From: Actinoalloteichus hoggarensis
GTDB lineage: Bacteria > Actinomycetota > Actinomycetes > Mycobacteriales > Pseudonocardiaceae
NCBI RefSeq assembly: GCF_002234535.1
Contig: NZ_CP022521.1
Location: 1,426,001 to 1,490,000, forward strand
Reading direction: 5' to 3'
Length of the DNA: 64,000 nt
A model generated the notes under the pieces. That model did no database searches, was not told the origin of the DNA, and worked only from the letters and a program-made list of their open reading frames with translations. Positions 56,599-64,000 of the stretch are shown here, one piece after another; position 1 is the first letter of the stretch; every line of letters begins with the position of its first letter. The translations under genes and the position numbers were made by a program.

Positions 56599-57441
56599 TC
56601 AGCCGATAGACGTCGCCGTCCCCGAGACTCGCGATCGCCGGTCGCCGGGCGTCAGATCGAGGAGCAGTTCGCTCGGTCTTCCCAGGTCCTCGCCCTGCGT
56701 GATCCGCACCCGCAGCGGCTCTCGCACCCGCCCGAGGGCGTGCAGCAGCCCGCCGAAGGCCGCGGCGGCGGCTCCGGTGGCCGGGTCCTCCACGACGCCG
56801 CCGACCGGGAACGGATTCCTGGCGTGGAAGCGGGTCGGCGACTCCGCCCAGAACAGATTCGCCGTGGTCCAGTCCTGCTCGCGCATCAGCGCGGCGAGGC
56901 CGTCGACGTCGTAGTCCAGGTCGGCCAGCCGCCGCCTGCCGGCCGCCGCGAGCATCAGATGGCGGTTGCCGCCGAACGCCGTCGACGGGGGGAACGCGGG
57001 GTCCAGGTCCGCCGCCGACCACCCGAGCAGCTCCAGTGCCCGTGCCGTCTGTTCGGGGGCGAGCGGTTCCGCGAAGGTCGGGACGCTGGTGAGCGTCGCC
57101 CAGAGGTCGCCGTCCGCGCCGGGGCGGACGTCCACGGGGATCTCCCCGGCCCGGGTGTCGAAGGTCAGGGCGCCGGGCCCGATCGACTCGGCGAGTGCGA
57201 CGGCGGCGGCGATGGTCGCGTGGCCGCAGAAGGCGACCTCGGCGAGCGGGCTGAAGTAGCGGACGCCGTGTCGCCGATCGGTCCGGCGGGTCAGGAAGGC
57301 CGTCTCCGAGTAACCCACCTCGGCGGCGATCCGCAGCATGTCCTCCTCTGGGAGCCCGTCGGCGTCGAGGAGCACCCCGGCGGGATTCCCGCCGTCCGGC
57401 CGGCTGCTGAATGCGACGTAGCGCTGGATTCCGATGGTCAT
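56599..57441 (-). CDS. PhzF family isomerase/epimerase-like protein
   Basis: The 280-residue protein has the PhzF duplicated hot-dog-like fold. Motifs are RPDGGNPAGVLLD, the catalytic glutamate region VGYSETAFL, and FCGHATIAAA. PhzF itself isomerises a phenazine precursor, but most family members, including ones in no phenazine cluster, have unknown substrates. No phenazine genes surround it. ATG 57441 begins the conserved sequence. Confidence 0.88.
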   Translation of the reverse strand: MTIGIQRYVAFSSRPDGGNPAGVLLDADGLPEEDMLRIAAEVGYSETAFLTRRTDRRHGVRYFSPLAEVAFCGHATIAAAVALAESIGPGALTFDTRAGEIPVDVRPGADGDLWATLTSVPTFAEPLAPEQTARALELLGWSAADLDPAFPPSTAFGGNRHLMLAAAGRRRLADLDYDVDGLAALMREQDWTTANLFWAESPTRFHARNPFPVGGVVEDPATGAAAAAFGGLLHALGRVREPLRVRITQGEDLGRPSELLLDLTPGDRRSRVSGTATSIG

Positions 57442-57672
57442 GCGGCCATTCTGCGCACCAGTCGTCATCGAGTCCAACGATGAAACAAGATCTAGTGCAT
57501 CGGGCAATCCGATGGCATTGTCGGCGGGCGCACGCCCTCGGGCGCTCGCAGTCGCAGGCCGGTGTACGGCCGAGTGGGTGATCTCCGTGCGGCAGACGGC
57601 TCGAACAGGCCTGTGACGTGCGCCTCCCGCTCGGGCGCGACAGAGCCCGCCGGTCGTGCGATCGTCAGATTG

Positions 57673-57702
57673 TTGACAATAAATCGGTACCGGAGCTAGC
57701 TT
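57673..57702 (+). promoter_or_regulatory. promoter of the dehydrogenase gene with a palindrome
   Basis: A consensus TTGACA (57673-57678) and a TAGCTT -10 (57697-57702) are spaced by 18 bases. The -35 overlaps the palindrome ATTGTTGACAAT (57669-57680), the kind of site used by GntR-type regulators. Transcription should start near 57709, leaving a long leader of about 230 bases before the gene. Confidence 0.72.
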
Positions 57703-57741
57703 TCGGTGACGTCCCGGCGGCGGAGTGTGGAGGTGCCATCC

Positions 57742-57810
57742 ATGACGATCAGTGATGGTCTGCGTGCCTGGCTCTGCCTGCTGCGGGTCTTCTCACTCAG
57801 GCTGCGGTAG
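57742..57810 (+). CDS. putative Leu/Arg-rich leader peptide
   Basis: A 22-codon ORF (ATG 57742 to TAG 57808-57810) lies within the leader of the dehydrogenase mRNA. GGAGG stands 9 bases before its ATG. Six of its 22 codons are leucine and five are arginine, concentrated in the last 16 codons, along with one Trp, one Cys and one Phe. A GC-rich hairpin follows at 57834-57856 before the main gene at 57938. Enrichment for the amino acids handled by the downstream enzyme is the classic sign of translation-coupled attenuation. The peptide itself resembles nothing known to me. Confidence 0.6.
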   Translation: MTISDGLRAWLCLLRVFSLRLR

Positions 57811-57833
57811 TCCGTCTTCGACGCAGCGGCGTG

Positions 57834-57856
57834 CGGCGGCGCGGATCGCGCCGCCG
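57834..57856 (+). promoter_or_regulatory. candidate attenuator hairpin
   Basis: A perfect 10-bp stem CGGCGGCGCG/CGCGCCGCCG with a 3-base loop, 23 bases behind the stop of the leader ORF. Flanking GCGTGC and GCACGC can pair as an alternative outer stem. It could act as a terminator or as a ribosome-stalling-dependent switch; there is no T tract. Confidence 0.45.
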
Positions 57857-57937
57857 GTGCACGCATCCCTCATTCGGCCTCGGCCGGACGCCTACGGCGT
57901 TCGGCGGCTGCACGGCACACGGGAGGAGGTTCGGCTG

Positions 57938-59131
57938 GTGGCTCTCATCGACGACGACCCGCTGGTTCGGGTGACATGGACGGATCGGGAGACCGGGGTA
58001 CGCGGCTATCTGGTGGTGCACACGTTGGTGTCCGGCCTGGCCACCGGCGGCACCAGGATGCGCGCAGGCTGCACCCTGTCCGAGGTGGAAGACCTGGCCA
58101 GGGGCATGGCGATCAAGGCCGCGGTGTTCGACCTGCCGGTGGGCGGTGCGAAGGGCGGGATCGACTGCGACCCGAAGGACCCGAGGGCCAGGGGCGTGCT
58201 GAGCCGCTTCGTGCAGGCCATGCGCCCGTGGCTCGACGATCACTGGGTCACGGCCGAGGACCTCGGCGTCCCCCAACACCTGATCGACGAGGTGTTCGGC
58301 GAGGTCGGGCTCGACCAGTCCTATCACGCGGCGATCCGCCGGTCCGCCAATCCCGAGCTGACCCTCCGCCGCGTCCGGGCGGGTCTGAACTCGCCGGTGC
58401 CCGGCGGCTACCTGCTCGGCGACGTCGTGGGCGGCTACGGCGTCGCGCAGAGCTGCCTCGGCGTCGCGGCGGCGCGCGGCAGGCGCACCGCCGACACGAC
58501 GGTGGCCGTGCAGGGCGTCGGCACGATGGGCGGTGGCGCGGCCTGGTACCTGCACGAGGCGGGAATGCGGGTCGTGATGGTCGCCGACGCCGCGGGTGCG
58601 CTGTTCGACCCGGCGGGGCTGGACGTGCCCGCGCTGCTCGACGCCCGGGACCGCTACGGCGAGATCGACCGAGACCAGGTGCCCGCGGGGGTGGCCCGAC
58701 TGCCGAGGGAGGCCGTGCTCAGCGCCGAGGTCGATCTGTTGGTCCCGGCGGCGGTGTCCTACGCCATCACCGAGGAGACCGCCGACGCGGTGGCGGCTGG
58801 GGTCGTCGTGGAGGCGGCCAACGTCGCCACCACCCCCGCCGCCGAGCGCGGACTGGCCGAACGCGGCATCCCCGTCATGCCCGACTTCGTCGCCAACGCC
58901 GGTGCCGTGGCCTGGGCATGGTGGCTGCTGCTCGGCCGGGTGGACGCCGATCCGGCGTTGTCGTTCTCCGTCCTGCGTCAGGAGATGCTCGCCAGGATCG
59001 CCCCGCTGGTGGCCGACTGGGATCACGGCCGGGTACCGCCGAGGGTCACCGCGCTGGCGCTGGCGGATCTGCAGGTGGAGCGGCAGCGCGCCGCCGAGGC
59101 CGACGGCATGCGGTTGGTGACGATCCCGTGA
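57938..59131 (+). CDS. Glu/Leu/Phe/Val-type amino acid dehydrogenase
   Basis: The 397-residue NAD(P)-dependent enzyme catalyses reversible oxidative deamination of an amino acid. The catalytic lysine region [13 protein letters not shown] is followed by [14 protein letters not shown], the dinucleotide-binding [19 protein letters not shown] and the substrate-side [14 protein letters not shown] and [15 protein letters not shown]. It looks nearer to leucine/valine dehydrogenases than to hexameric glutamate dehydrogenase, but the substrate is not certain. GTG 57938 follows GGAGGAGG. The ectC gene starts 43 bases later, probably on the same transcript. Confidence 0.9.
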   Translation: MALIDDDPLVRVTWTDRETGVRGYLVVHTLVSGLATGGTRMRAGCTLSEVEDLARGMAIKAAVFDLPVGGAKGGIDCDPKDPRARGVLSRFVQAMRPWLDDHWVTAEDLGVPQHLIDEVFGEVGLDQSYHAAIRRSANPELTLRRVRAGLNSPVPGGYLLGDVVGGYGVAQSCLGVAAARGRRTADTTVAVQGVGTMGGGAAWYLHEAGMRVVMVADAAGALFDPAGLDVPALLDARDRYGEIDRDQVPAGVARLPREAVLSAEVDLLVPAAVSYAITEETADAVAAGVVVEAANVATTPAAERGLAERGIPVMPDFVANAGAVAWAWWLLLGRVDADPALSFSVLRQEMLARIAPLVADWDHGRVPPRVTALALADLQVERQRAAEADGMRLVTIP

Positions 59132-59174
59132 GACGACCGGCGGACGAGTCCGGTGGACGAGAGTGGAGGCAGTA

Positions 59175-59597
59175 GTGATCGTGCGTTCCGTGGCCGAGAT
59201 CGAGGACGGCGACCGAGACGTCAAGACACCGAACTGGCGGAGCAAGCGCATCGTGCTGGCCAAGGAGGGCGTGGGCTTCTCGGTCCACGAGACCACGCTG
59301 TATCCCGGAACGGTGAACGACTTCTGGTACGCGAATCACATCGAGGCCGTCTTCGTGGTCGAAGGCGAGGGCGAGCTTCTGGACAAGGAGACCGGGATCG
59401 TTCACCAGCTCGGTCCGGGCACGCTCTATCTGCTCGACGGGCACGAACGCCACCAGCTCCGGCCGACGACGCTGATGCGCACGGTGTGCGTGTTCAACCC
59501 GCCGGTGACGGGCGCCGAGGTCCACGATGAGAACGGCGTCTACCCGCTGGTGGTCGAGCAGGTCCCGGCCGCCGAGGAGGCGGCGCCGACCGGCTGA
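59175..59597 (+). CDS. ectC: L-ectoine synthase, without ectA or ectB
   Basis: The 140-residue cupin closes N-gamma-acetyl-2,4-diaminobutyrate to ectoine. Starting at GTG 59175 (GGAGG ahead of it) the iron ligands known for EctC fall at the expected numbers, Glu57 (NHIEAVF), Tyr85 (GTLYLLD) and His93 (HERHQL), and the C-terminal [21 protein letters not shown] is conserved. ectA and ectB normally precede ectC in one operon, but here the neighbours are an amino acid dehydrogenase and an amidohydrolase. It is therefore an orphan ectC; it may work on externally supplied substrate, complement genes elsewhere, or have a related cyclase role. Confidence 0.92.
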   Translation: MIVRSVAEIEDGDRDVKTPNWRSKRIVLAKEGVGFSVHETTLYPGTVNDFWYANHIEAVFVVEGEGELLDKETGIVHQLGPGTLYLLDGHERHQLRPTTLMRTVCVFNPPVTGAEVHDENGVYPLVVEQVPAAEEAAPTG

Positions 59598-60221
59598 CCC
59601 GGAGCGAGATCGATCCCCGTCGCCGGGCCTGCCGATCCGCCGCCCGGCGAGCCGGGAACCCGCGGACCGCTCGGCGGGTGGGATCGCTTCGGCGGGCAGG
59701 CGGCGCACGTGACGGCCGCCTGCTCGTCGTCGTTCCGTGGCGACGCCCGGACCGGCGGGGAACGCCGCGCCGACACGGCGCGAATCTGCCCCGCACTCCG
59801 CACCCCGGTCGATCGAGCCGCCGCGGTGACCGACGTCGTCGAGATCGGCCGACTTCGGGCGAGCGGATTCGGCCGGGCCCCGGAGGCCTGCCTGTCCGGC
59901 CAGAGGCCGCACTGCTGCTGCGCCCAGGCGTTCACCCGACCGATGGCACGCCGTGGCGGACCGCTCGGGCGGGGAGGCCGATCCTGTCTGCCCTCGGAGA
60001 GCCCACGATGGGCGGGCGGCCCGGCGGACCGGCGAGCGTCCGGCGGGTCGTGAGAAGACCGGCGGGCCGACGACCGTCCGGTGCCCGCTGTCCTCGTCAG
60101 CCAGCCGATGCCACCACCGGGTCCCGGCGGCGGTACTCACTCGGGTGCCATCGGATCGCCGGCGCCCGATCGGAGCCGGCCGATCCGTATGTCACGCTGG
60201 CCGAGACGGTGCGGGGGAGAG
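59598..60221. other. 0.6-kb intergenic region, no gene seen
   Basis: Between ectC and the amidohydrolase gene. Both strands have open frames rich in Arg, Gly and Pro without family similarity or ribosome-binding sites, so I treat it as non-coding. No strong hairpin was found. Confidence 0.4.
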
Positions 60222-61313
60222 ATGACGGTGACGAGTACGACGCGGCGCTCCGATCACGCGGCGGCGGCGCATCTGCGTGCCCGGCTGCTCCCGGAGGGCC
60301 GGGAGACCGATCTGTGGATCGTGGACGGGACGGTCAGCCGAGAGCCGGTCGACGGCGCCCGCACGATCGCGTCCGGCGGCTGGATGCTCCCGGCGCTCGT
60401 CGACGCGCACCTGCACATCGGCGTGGTCGAGGCCGGCGGACCCCTCGAACTCGACGCGCTCGACCGTGACCTGGATCGGTTGTCCCGAAGCGGGGTCGGC
60501 GCCGTGCGGGTGCTGGGCAGTCCGCGGCCGCTTCCCGCCGACGCACTGGCGAGGCCCGGCGGACCGGTCGTCCTCACGGCCGGGGTGCCGGTCGCCGCGC
60601 CCGAGCGCTTCATTCCCGGTTGGGGGCGGCGCGCCTCCGACATCGAGCTGGCCGCCGCCTGCGTCGCGGAGGCGCGCTTCGGCTGGAGCAAGATCATCGC
60701 CGACTGGTTCGACGACGCGGGAGGGTACGGGCCCGCCTTCTCGGCGTCGGCGCTGGCCGAGGCCGTGGCAGGCGTCCATGGACGGGGCGCCGGGGTGGCG
60801 GTGCACACGCAGAGCGCCGCGGCAGGCCGGGACGCCGTGGCGGCGGGCGCCGACACGATCGAACACGGGATGCACCTGCCGTGGTCCGTTCTGCCCGCTC
60901 TCGCGGCGCGGGGCGGGGCGCTCGTGCCGACCGGCTTCGTCTTCGCCACGTCGGCCGCCGAGATGACCGATGACGCGGTGCCGCCCGCCCTTCGGCACTG
61001 GTACGCGGAAGGACTCGCCGCCCACCCCGGCCTCGTCCGGCGTGCGTGGGAGGAGGGCGTCACCGTTCTCGCGGGCACCGACCTGCCGGTCGGCGCGCTC
61101 GTCGACGAGATCCGCTGGCTGATCGACGCCGGCCTGCCGGTCGAGGACGCCCTCGGCGCCGCCTCCTGGACCGCGCGAGAGTTCTTCGATCTCCCTCGGC
61201 TGCGCGACGGTGATCGTGCCGATCTCGTCTGGCTGGAGCACGATCCCCGAGCGGACGTCGAACTGCTGCGGACACCGCCGTTGGTGCTCCTCGGCGGGCA
61301 CGAGATCCGCTGA
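60222..61313 (+). CDS. metal-dependent amidohydrolase
   Basis: The 363-residue TIM-barrel enzyme of the amidohydrolase superfamily shows the metal-binding DAHLHIG (HxH), the His of AVHTQSAAAG, the His of IEHGMHLPW and the final Asp in LAGTDLP. The active-site lysine position reads WSKIIADW. It hydrolyses C-N or related bonds of an unknown small molecule, probably a cyclic amide. The arrangement resembles the imidazolonepropionase/dipeptidase side of the family. ATG 60222 follows GGGGAGAG. It may be transcribed separately from ectC, as the gap is 624 bases. Confidence 0.88.
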   Translation: MTVTSTTRRSDHAAAAHLRARLLPEGRETDLWIVDGTVSREPVDGARTIASGGWMLPALVDAHLHIGVVEAGGPLELDALDRDLDRLSRSGVGAVRVLGSPRPLPADALARPGGPVVLTAGVPVAAPERFIPGWGRRASDIELAAACVAEARFGWSKIIADWFDDAGGYGPAFSASALAEAVAGVHGRGAGVAVHTQSAAAGRDAVAAGADTIEHGMHLPWSVLPALAARGGALVPTGFVFATSAAEMTDDAVPPALRHWYAEGLAAHPGLVRRAWEEGVTVLAGTDLPVGALVDEIRWLIDAGLPVEDALGAASWTAREFFDLPRLRDGDRADLVWLEHDPRADVELLRTPPLVLLGGHEIR

Positions 61314-61543
61314 GCCTGCCGGGTCGTGTCGGCCCCTGGACGAGGCGGTCTCCTGTTCCGGTGCGGCGGGCGGCGTCGGATGCGGGCCTCTCGTGCGGCC
61401 GCCTCGACTGCGAGACGTGGAGCGACCCCCGGTGTGTGATCGTGTCCAGCGCGCCTCGGCCTGCCCTGTGTCCGGTCAGGCGGGGGCTGGTGTGCCGGGA
61501 CGATCGGCGGGCGGGTCCGTCGCGTGCTGTCTCCGCCGAGAAC

Positions 61544-61589
61544 GACGAAGGCCCGCAGGGCGCTGAATCACCGCCTGCGGGCCTTCGTC
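61544..61589 (-). terminator. terminator of tRNA-Arg
   Basis: A perfect 16-bp stem (GACGAAGGCCCGCAGG with its complement) and a 14-base loop, on the 3' side of the minus-strand tRNA-Arg gene. It may also end transcription from the amidohydrolase gene in the other direction. Confidence 0.8.
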
Positions 61590-61601
61590 TTCTCTCGCTT
61601 G

Positions 61602-61674
61602 TGCCGTCGGCAGGAATCGAACCTGCGACACCTGCCTCCGGAGGGCAGTGCTCTATCCCCTGAGCTACGACGGC
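61602..61674 (-). tRNA. tRNA-Arg (anticodon CCG)
   Basis: A complete minus-strand cloverleaf: acceptor GCCGTCG/CGACGGC, anticodon stem CTGCC/GGCAG with loop CTCCGGA (anticodon CCG), and T-loop GTTCGAT. The CCA is not encoded (the flank reads CAA). It decodes CGG, a very frequent arginine codon at this GC content. Confidence 0.96.
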
Positions 61675-61950
61675 GTGTCGCCGTGGCGACGGGAGTAATC
61701 CTAGCGCATGCCGAACGGCGGCCTCGCCGGGGTCATGGTCTTGGGCTTGGGCTAGTGATCTCGCAGGTCGGGTGCGGCTCGGATGTCTGCGTCACCGCCA
61801 GGTGGCCGGAGCGTGGGCGTCGCGCCCCGCGGAGTTCGGCGACCAGACCGCCGGCTGCCCATCGGTCGTCGATGCGGGGCGGGCCGGGCACGCTCCGCCC
61901 TGCGTCCGGCTCGACGGTCGTCCACGGGCCGGGAGCGGGGAACGAGATCT

Positions 61951-61979
61951 TTGCATTCATGCGCATGTCACTATATGTT
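61951..61979 (+). promoter_or_regulatory. leaderless promoter with a palindrome, before the cation exporter
   Basis: TTGCAT (61951-61956) and TATGTT (61974-61979) are spaced by 17 bases, which places the start point on the A of the gene's ATG at 61986. The spacer holds the perfect palindrome CATGCGCATG (61958-61967), reminiscent of ArsR/SmtB-family metal-sensor sites. No ribosome-binding site is present in front of the ATG. Confidence 0.68.
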
Positions 61980-61985
61980 CTGGTC

Positions 61986-62909
61986 ATGGGACACGGTCAT
62001 GGGCACGGGATGCCCGCGGTCAGCGCATCGGGCAGACAGATGAGACGACTCGCCCTGGCCTTCGTCGTGCTGCTCGTCTTCCTCATCGTCGAAGTGGTGG
62101 TCGGCCTCGCGACCTCCTCGTTGGCGCTGCTCTCCGACGCGGGCCACATGCTCACCGACGTCCTGGGCATCGGAATGGCGTTGGCCGCCATCGCGGCCTC
62201 GCGGGCCTCGGCACGCAAGGCCGCAGGCTCCTCCCGCACCTTCGGGCTCTACCGGCTGGAGGTGCTCGCCGCCCTGGCGAACGCGGTCCTGCTCCTGGCC
62301 GTCGCCTGCTTCATCCTGGTGGAGGCCGTCGGGCGCTTCGCCGACCCGCCGGAGGTGGCGGGCGGGCCCGTGATGCTCGCGGCGGGCGCGGGCCTCGTCG
62401 CCAATCTGATCGCGTTCCAGCTCCTGCGCTCGGGAGCCTCCGAGAGCATCAACATGCGGGGTGCCTATCTCGAGGTCCTCGCGGACACGGTCGCCTCCAT
62501 CGGCGTGCTGATCGGCGGCGCGGTGACGCTGCTCTTCGGCTGGGCGCTGGCCGACCCGATCGTCGCCGTCGGGATCGCGCTCTTCGTCGTGCCCCGCACA
62601 CTCCGACTCGCCGCGCAGGCCCTGCGCATCCTGGTTCAACAGGCCCCGGAAGGCCTCGACGTCGCCGAGCTGACCCGACGGCTCGGGGACCTGCCGGGCG
62701 TCACCGAGGTGCACGACCTGCACGTCTGGACCCTCACCTCCGGGATGGAGGTGCTGGCGGCCCACCTGACCATCGCCGAGGGCGCCGACGCCGACGCCGT
62801 GCTGACCTCGGCCCGACGGATGCTGGTCGATCGGTACGAGATCGAACACGCCACGTTGCAGATCGAGTCCAGCGGCGGTTCGGCCCACTGCCACCAGCTG
62901 AGCTGGTAG
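61986..62909 (+). CDS. cation diffusion facilitator (zinc-type efflux protein)
   Basis: The 307-residue protein starts with a His-rich tip GHGHGHGM and has six membrane helices. The CDF signature is seen as LALLSDAGHMLTDVLGIG (helix 2, with the metal-site HxxxD) and YLEVLADTVASIGVLIGG (helix 5), followed by a cytoplasmic domain with VTEVHDLHVW. It exports Zn(II) or a similar ion by proton exchange. The His-rich tip and the ArsR-like palindrome in the promoter support metal induction. Confidence 0.94.
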   Translation: MGHGHGHGMPAVSASGRQMRRLALAFVVLLVFLIVEVVVGLATSSLALLSDAGHMLTDVLGIGMALAAIAASRASARKAAGSSRTFGLYRLEVLAALANAVLLLAVACFILVEAVGRFADPPEVAGGPVMLAAGAGLVANLIAFQLLRSGASESINMRGAYLEVLADTVASIGVLIGGAVTLLFGWALADPIVAVGIALFVVPRTLRLAAQALRILVQQAPEGLDVAELTRRLGDLPGVTEVHDLHVWTLTSGMEVLAAHLTIAEGADADAVLTSARRMLVDRYEIEHATLQIESSGGSAHCHQLSW

Positions 62910-62972
62910 CCCCGAGCCGAGTCGAGCCGGCGCGGACGCCCCCGCGTCGGCGCCACGCGAGATCGCACACCG

Positions 62973-63905
62973 TCAACGCTCCGGCCGTCGCGACGACGAC
63001 CGCACGATCGAGTTCAGGTCGGCGACCGGTCCGAGGTGTGCCAGCTTCTCGGGGTTGGTGATCGACCTGACGTCCGCGATCCGCCCGTCGACGATGTCGA
63101 GCGCCCAGACGGCGAGCAGCTCGTTCCCCTGGTGCAGACGCGCTCCCGGGCCGCCGTTCACCTCGACGAGCCGCACCGACAACCCGGGGATCAAGGCGTT
63201 CAGTCGACCCCACGTGGTCACCAGCATTCCGGCGATCCGGCCGCGGCCGTGCACGGGCTTCGTGAGGCTCGGCACCTTGCCGCCGCCGTCGCCGGTCAGC
63301 ACCGCGTCGTGTGCCAGCAGCGCCTCCAGCCCGGCGAGGTCCCCCTGCTCGACGGCCGCGAAGAACCGCCTGGTCAACTCCTCCTGCTGCTGTCGTGTCG
63401 GCCGGAAGCGCGGCCTGCGCTCGGTGACGTGCCGCCGGGCCCGACTGGCCAGCTGCCGCACGTTGCCCTCGCTCTTGTCGACGATCGTCGCGATCTCCGC
63501 ATAGCCGTAGCCGAACACGTCGTGCAGCAGCAGCACCGCCCGCTGCTCCGGAGACAGGCTCTCCAAGAGCACCAGCAGCGCCATCGACAGCGAGTCGGCC
63601 GTCTCGGCGTGCCGAGCCGGGTCGTCCCCGCCGTCGGTGATGATCGGCTCCGGCAGCCACTCGCCGACATAGCGCTCCCGGCGGGCCCGCGCGGAGCGCA
63701 GCGCGTTGATCGCCAGCCGGGTGGTCACGGTCGCGATGAAGGCGCGAGGCACCTCGATCGACGTCCCGGTGACCAACGCCTGATGCACCCGCAGCAGCGC
63801 CTCCTGCACCACGTCCTCGGCCTCGGAGACACTGCCGAGCATCCGGTAGGCGATGGCGAAGGCGCCCGGTCGCAGTTCCTGGAGCAGCCGCTCGTGATCG
63901 GTCAT
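62973..63905 (-). CDS. ECF sigma factor, ECF41 group
   Basis: The 310-residue protein has the sigma-2 region (GSVSEAEDVVQEALLRVHQAL) and sigma-4 region (VFGYGYAEIATIVDKSEGNVRQLASRARRHV), joined by the linker motif WLPEP. A SnoaL-like C-terminal domain follows. The three ECF41 hallmarks are present: WLPEP near residue 83, DGGGK near 212, and the NPEKL of the tail. In this group the C-terminal domain takes the place of an anti-sigma factor, and the target is usually a carboxymuconolactone-decarboxylase or oxidoreductase gene next to it, which would be outside the window to the right. Confidence 0.93.
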   Translation of the reverse strand: MTDHERLLQELRPGAFAIAYRMLGSVSEAEDVVQEALLRVHQALVTGTSIEVPRAFIATVTTRLAINALRSARARRERYVGEWLPEPIITDGGDDPARHAETADSLSMALLVLLESLSPEQRAVLLLHDVFGYGYAEIATIVDKSEGNVRQLASRARRHVTERRPRFRPTRQQQEELTRRFFAAVEQGDLAGLEALLAHDAVLTGDGGGKVPSLTKPVHGRGRIAGMLVTTWGRLNALIPGLSVRLVEVNGGPGARLHQGNELLAVWALDIVDGRIADVRSITNPEKLAHLGPVADLNSIVRSSSRRPER

Positions 63906-64000
63906 GCCGCGCCCTCCAGTCGGACCGCGCCGGCAGCCGCGTGCGCGTCGCGTGCCCTCGACGCGGGCGGACGCCCCCTGCGGTCGACGGCGGGCGCCCC

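Noticed and set aside
56599-57441. Phenazine biosynthesis locus
   Set aside because: Only a PhzF-family gene is present. Such genes are widespread outside phenazine clusters, and no other phz gene is near.

Overview
The window is high-GC DNA in which nearly every gene has G or C at the third codon position. Start codons are often GTG, genes are commonly joined by 4-base ATGA or GTGA overlaps, and terminators are strong hairpins without long T runs. With the gene families seen (LVIVD-repeat protein, DUF305 lipoprotein, ECF41-type sigma factor, DUF3618, TatA/TatC, CebEFG-like sugar uptake, DasR-, BldD- and LacI-type sites), this points to a filamentous actinomycete chromosome, probably Pseudonocardiales. 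The genus is inference; Actinoalloteichus-like is a guess.

Layout. 1-1.7 kb: right end of an integrative element (unidentified C-terminal fragment, excisionase, tyrosine integrase) abutting the 3' end of a tRNA-Lys gene. 2-9.5 kb: L,D-transpeptidase lipoprotein, tRNA-His, then a leftward coupled operon of six genes (small protein, acetyltransferase, degenerate AMP-binding protein, two bacterial-PH membrane proteins, oligoribonuclease). 10-17.3 kb: two EamA exporters, 4-alpha-glucanotransferase, a short uvrA remnant, an acetyltransferase and a TPR membrane protein. 17.7-23.8 kb: a complete type I restriction-modification operon hsdM-hsdS-hsdR. 24-26.5 kb: a divergent LVIVD-repeat / DUF305 secreted pair. 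26.7-31.5 kb: a beta-glucoside/cellobiose uptake operon (binding protein, two permeases, GH1 beta-glucosidase) behind a perfect LacI-family palindrome. 31.9-36.4 kb: a giant membrane-linked STAND NTPase with a WD40 propeller. 36.5-42.3 kb: Pr6Pr membrane protein, GH19 chitinase with a DasR-type box, low-molecular-weight phosphatase, an unusual tRNA with anticodon TAG, and small conserved actinobacterial proteins. 42.4-50.4 kb: secreted subtilisin with a BldD-like box, about 1 kb without a recognisable gene, cytochrome P450, LOG-family protein and a Bcr/CflA exporter. 51.2-56.4 kb: a membrane/GH5 fusion protein, CHAD protein, tatA and tatC. 56.6-64 kb: PhzF protein, a Glu/Leu-type dehydrogenase behind a Leu-rich leader ORF, orphan ectoine synthase, amidohydrolase, tRNA-Arg, a probably leaderless cation-efflux gene and an ECF41-like sigma factor.

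How the parts work together. Several loci fit a soil saprophyte: cellobiose/beta-glucoside import and cleavage, chitin degradation under GlcNAc control, a secreted protease and glucan metabolism. The observations I rate highest are the candidate attenuation leader before the dehydrogenase and solitary ectC, the conflicting topology of the STAND-WD40 protein, the membrane-tethered GH5 protein that has lost its canonical acid/base residue, the short-variable-arm tRNA with a UAG anticodon, and the uvrA remnant.
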